This document shows, one piece after another, positions 7,642 to 8,684 of a stretch of DNA of 8,684 bases. The stretch's first letter is position 1; each line of letters begins with the position of its first letter. The notes beneath the pieces were generated by a model, which was given only the letters and a program-made list of their open reading frames with translations, did not search any database and was not told where the DNA came from. Position numbers and translations under genes: made by a program. This DNA is from Alphaproteobacteria bacterium (GTDB lineage: Bacteria; Pseudomonadota; Alphaproteobacteria; Rs-D84), in NCBI GenBank assembly GCA_017425725.1, contig JAFOXU010000059.1:1-8684 (forward strand), written 5' to 3'.

Positions 7642-8284
7642 CATAAAAACTTTTCCAGCGGAAACTATTGTTTTCCGTGATGGACAGTATTGCCCAGAAT
7701 TATCAACACTTGAAAATAAACCAATTGATAAAAAATTTGATTTACCAGTACATATTATATTTGTTGGTGAAATTAACGATAATAATACTTTGAATATAGA
7801 ACTGGGGGCAGACGAACAAGAAGTAATATTGACTGCAAAAATTTTAAATAAAAAGCCGGCTTTTTTAAACATTTTTATTAAAAATGCCGGTAAAAATTCA
7901 AAAATAACAGGTAATATATTTATTGAAAATTTATCAGAGTTAACATATAAATGTGATACATATCATTTATCTAAAAATACAGATATTTTTATAAAAAATA
8001 AGGTTTGGGCCGGGAAAAATTCAAAATCAGTATTGTCCGGAACAGCACAAATAAATAAAAATTGCGAAAATTGTGGGTCTGATTTATCTTTTACCGCTAT
8101 GTGTGAACAGGGCGCAAAAATAGACTTTATGCCGGCACAAAAAATATCTTCTATTCCAAAACAAGCAGATCATAGTGCAAGTTTATACGAACCAACAGAT
8201 GCACAAATACTATATTTGCGTCAGGCGGGTCTTGGGATACTTGAAATAAAAGATGTTACAAAAGAAACATTTTTAAACGAATAA
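7616..8284 (+). CDS. Small SufB/SufD-family protein (Fe-S cluster scaffold-like)
   Basis: The 222-residue protein resembles SufB/SufD, the beta-helix subunits that work with the SufC ATPase in cytoplasmic Fe-S cluster assembly. The match is clearest at the C-terminus: a helix segment with Phe-Met-Pro leads into ADHSASLYEPTDAQILYLRQ, in the place of the family's CSHGAT...FYLRSRG signature. H186 would be the counterpart of the functional SufD histidine, while the preceding Cys is lost. The middle is beta-strand-rich, as expected for a shortened beta-helix. SufD usually has about 420 residues, so the N-terminal half is absent without any sign of a frameshift. C150 and C153 form a CxxC not typical of the family. 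No other suf gene is in the window. No Shine-Dalgarno site precedes ATG 7616 or the alternative ATG 7625, and the best promoter implies a nearly leaderless mRNA. Family confidence is moderate; the function as a Suf component is inferred. Confidence 0.68.
   Translation: MSYMWNEFNIKTFPAETIVFRDGQYCPELSTLENKPIDKKFDLPVHIIFVGEINDNNTLNIELGADEQEVILTAKILNKKPAFLNIFIKNAGKNSKITGNIFIENLSELTYKCDTYHLSKNTDIFIKNKVWAGKNSKSVLSGTAQINKNCENCGSDLSFTAMCEQGAKIDFMPAQKISSIPKQADHSASLYEPTDAQILYLRQAGLGILEIKDVTKETFLNE
7856..7890 (+). repeat. 35-bp palindromic repeat, copy B (inside sufD-like gene)
   Basis: This copy reads CCGGC, six T, AAAC, A, five T, ATTAAAAAT, G, CCGG. It differs from copy A (6462-6496) at three positions and has no indel. 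It can fold with CCGGC (7856-7860) pairing GCCGG (7886-7890) and TTTTTAA (7862-7868) pairing TTAAAAA (7878-7884). It begins exactly on codon 81 and encodes PAFLNIFIKNAG (residues 81-92, the last codon finishing one base beyond the repeat), leaving the frame open. Confidence 0.78.
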
Positions 8285-8292
8285 TTAAAAAA

Positions 8293-8321
8293 ACCGCCAA
8301 ACGGCGGTATTTTTATTTTTT
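8293..8321. terminator. Bidirectional terminator between the sufD-like gene and rpmJ
   Basis: ACCGCC (8293-8298) pairs with GGCGGT (8303-8308) around the loop AAAC. On the + strand a T-rich tract follows (8310-8321); on the minus strand the A run at 8287-8293 gives the U tract for rpmJ. It sits 8 nt after the sufD-like stop, and its tail overlaps the last codons of rpmJ. Confidence 0.88.
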
Positions 8322-8447
8322 CTTAAAGCCCTGTTTCGCTTTGAATTTAGGATTCGCAGGGTCAATCAAGATAACTTGTTTACCACGACGGATTTGTTTT
8401 ACATTACCGCGTTTTTTCCAAGCTTTTAATGAACTTAAAAATTTCAT
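8313..8447 (-). CDS. rpmJ: 50S ribosomal protein L36, cysteine-free form
   Basis: L36 is a small basic protein of the large ribosomal subunit. This short reading frame encodes 44 residues: it starts MKFLSSLKAWKKR, has the central RRGKQVILI strand, and ends NPKFKAKQG plus a lysine-rich FKKK tail. The start SSLK and the ending FKAKQG match the alphaproteobacterial L36 pattern. The zinc-binding Cys/His residues of the classical form are absent, as is usual in this lineage. The gene has its own promoter (8471-8498) and an AAGGAT Shine-Dalgarno site at 8454-8459, 6 nt before the ATG, the same spacing as in ychF. It stands alone and not in the spc operon, which is common for this L36 type. The extra residues after the usual terminal Gly are mildly unusual. 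Confidence 0.9.
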   Translation of the reverse strand: MKFLSSLKAWKKRGNVKQIRRGKQVILIDPANPKFKAKQGFKKK

Positions 8448-8470
8448 GTCGTTATCCTTTTTACAAGGCG

Positions 8471-8498
8471 ATTATAAACATATTTTTCTAAAAATCAA
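8471..8498 (-). promoter_or_regulatory. Sigma70-type promoter of rpmJ
   Basis: On the minus strand the -35 box TTGATT (8493-8498) and a perfect TATAAT (8471-8476) are separated by 16 bp. Transcription would start near 8464, giving a leader of about 17 nt that contains the AAGGAT ribosome binding site at 8454-8459. Confidence 0.72.
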
Positions 8499-8536
8499 AT
8501 AATATTATTATTAGTAGTTGTTTTTGTAGGGGGTGT

Positions 8537-8684
8537 TTAATGTGTTGAAAATTGTTTTTAACTTTTTTTTAACAGTTTTTTAACAAAAAAATCCAAGTTT
8601 TTAGCCTTTTTTATTAAAATTGTTAAAAAATACATATGTTTAATTAACAGTTAAAAAAATAAAAGTTTTTAACATTTTTAACAA
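8537..8684. other. AT-rich intergenic stretch with TTAA motif cluster
   Basis: This is the outer part of the non-coding region upstream of rpmJ, running to the window edge; no gene is seen here. TTAA occurs at 8537, 8558, 8569, 8580, 8614, 8623, 8640, 8644, 8651, 8669 and 8678. Many copies are part of GTTTTTAAC-like words in either orientation (for example 8554-8562, 8575-8584 and 8665-8673). Three pairs are exactly 11 bp apart (8558/8569, 8569/8580, 8640/8651), the TTAA-N7-TTAA layout of the alphaproteobacterial cell-cycle regulator CtrA. AT content alone makes TTAA common, so binding is a guess. The promoter of a gene beyond the right edge may lie here. Confidence 0.4.

Noticed and set aside
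7651..7677. Alternative hairpins TTTTCC / GGAAA / TTTTCC early in the sufD-like gene, as a riboswitch or attenuator
   Set aside because: The stems are only 5-7 bp, with a bulge in one, and no terminator or known riboswitch core is attached.
8448..8684. Replication origin with DnaA boxes at the right end
   Set aside because: The region is AT-rich, but I found no TTATCCACA-like boxes and no dnaA, gidA or parA neighbour, so only the TTAA cluster is reported.
1..8684. CRISPR array, tRNA/rRNA gene, insertion sequence or defence system
   Set aside because: No regularly spaced direct repeats, cloverleaf, transposase or nuclease motif could be recognised on either strand.

Overview
The window looks like a chromosomal segment of an AT-rich, Gram-negative bacterium, most likely an uncultured or host-associated alphaproteobacterium. 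The reasons are the mrdA-mrdB (PBP2-RodA) pair, the sequence style of PBP2, TopA and YchF, and a short cysteine-free L36. The genus cannot be fixed by eye. All seven genes end in TAA, coding density is high, and no transposase, integrase, tRNA, rRNA or CRISPR array is visible.

Layout. (1) Positions 3-6450, + strand: a tightly packed run of mrdA (5' end outside the window), mrdB/rodA, topA and dnaG. The junctions are 1 nt, 4 nt and a 1-nt TAATG overlap, so this reads as one transcription unit joining cell-wall elongation (PBP2 transpeptidase with RodA glycosyltransferase) to DNA topology and replication priming (TopA, DnaG). (2) Positions 6449-6509: a long hairpin that takes in part of the stop codons of both dnaG and the convergent ychF and should terminate both. 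(3) Positions 6509-7588, - strand: ychF, an Obg-related ATPase. (4) Positions 7616-8284, + strand, divergent from ychF: a 222-residue protein with the C-terminal signature of the SufB/SufD iron-sulfur scaffold family, about half the usual length. Its best promoter puts the transcript start almost on the ATG. (5) Positions 8293-8321: a second bidirectional terminator. (6) Positions 8313-8447, - strand: rpmJ (L36), with a clear sigma70-type promoter and Shine-Dalgarno site. (7) Positions 8448-8684: a very AT-rich non-coding stretch with many TTAA / GTTTTTAAC-like motifs, some at an exact 11-bp period like CtrA sites.

The most unusual signal is a 35-bp hairpin sequence that occurs twice, 32/35 identical without gaps. 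One copy is the core of the dnaG/ychF terminator. The other lies in frame inside the sufD-like coding sequence and starts exactly on a codon boundary. I see no clear new multi-gene system; the points of interest are this repeat, the small SufBD protein with its apparently leaderless promoter, and the TTAA-rich right end.
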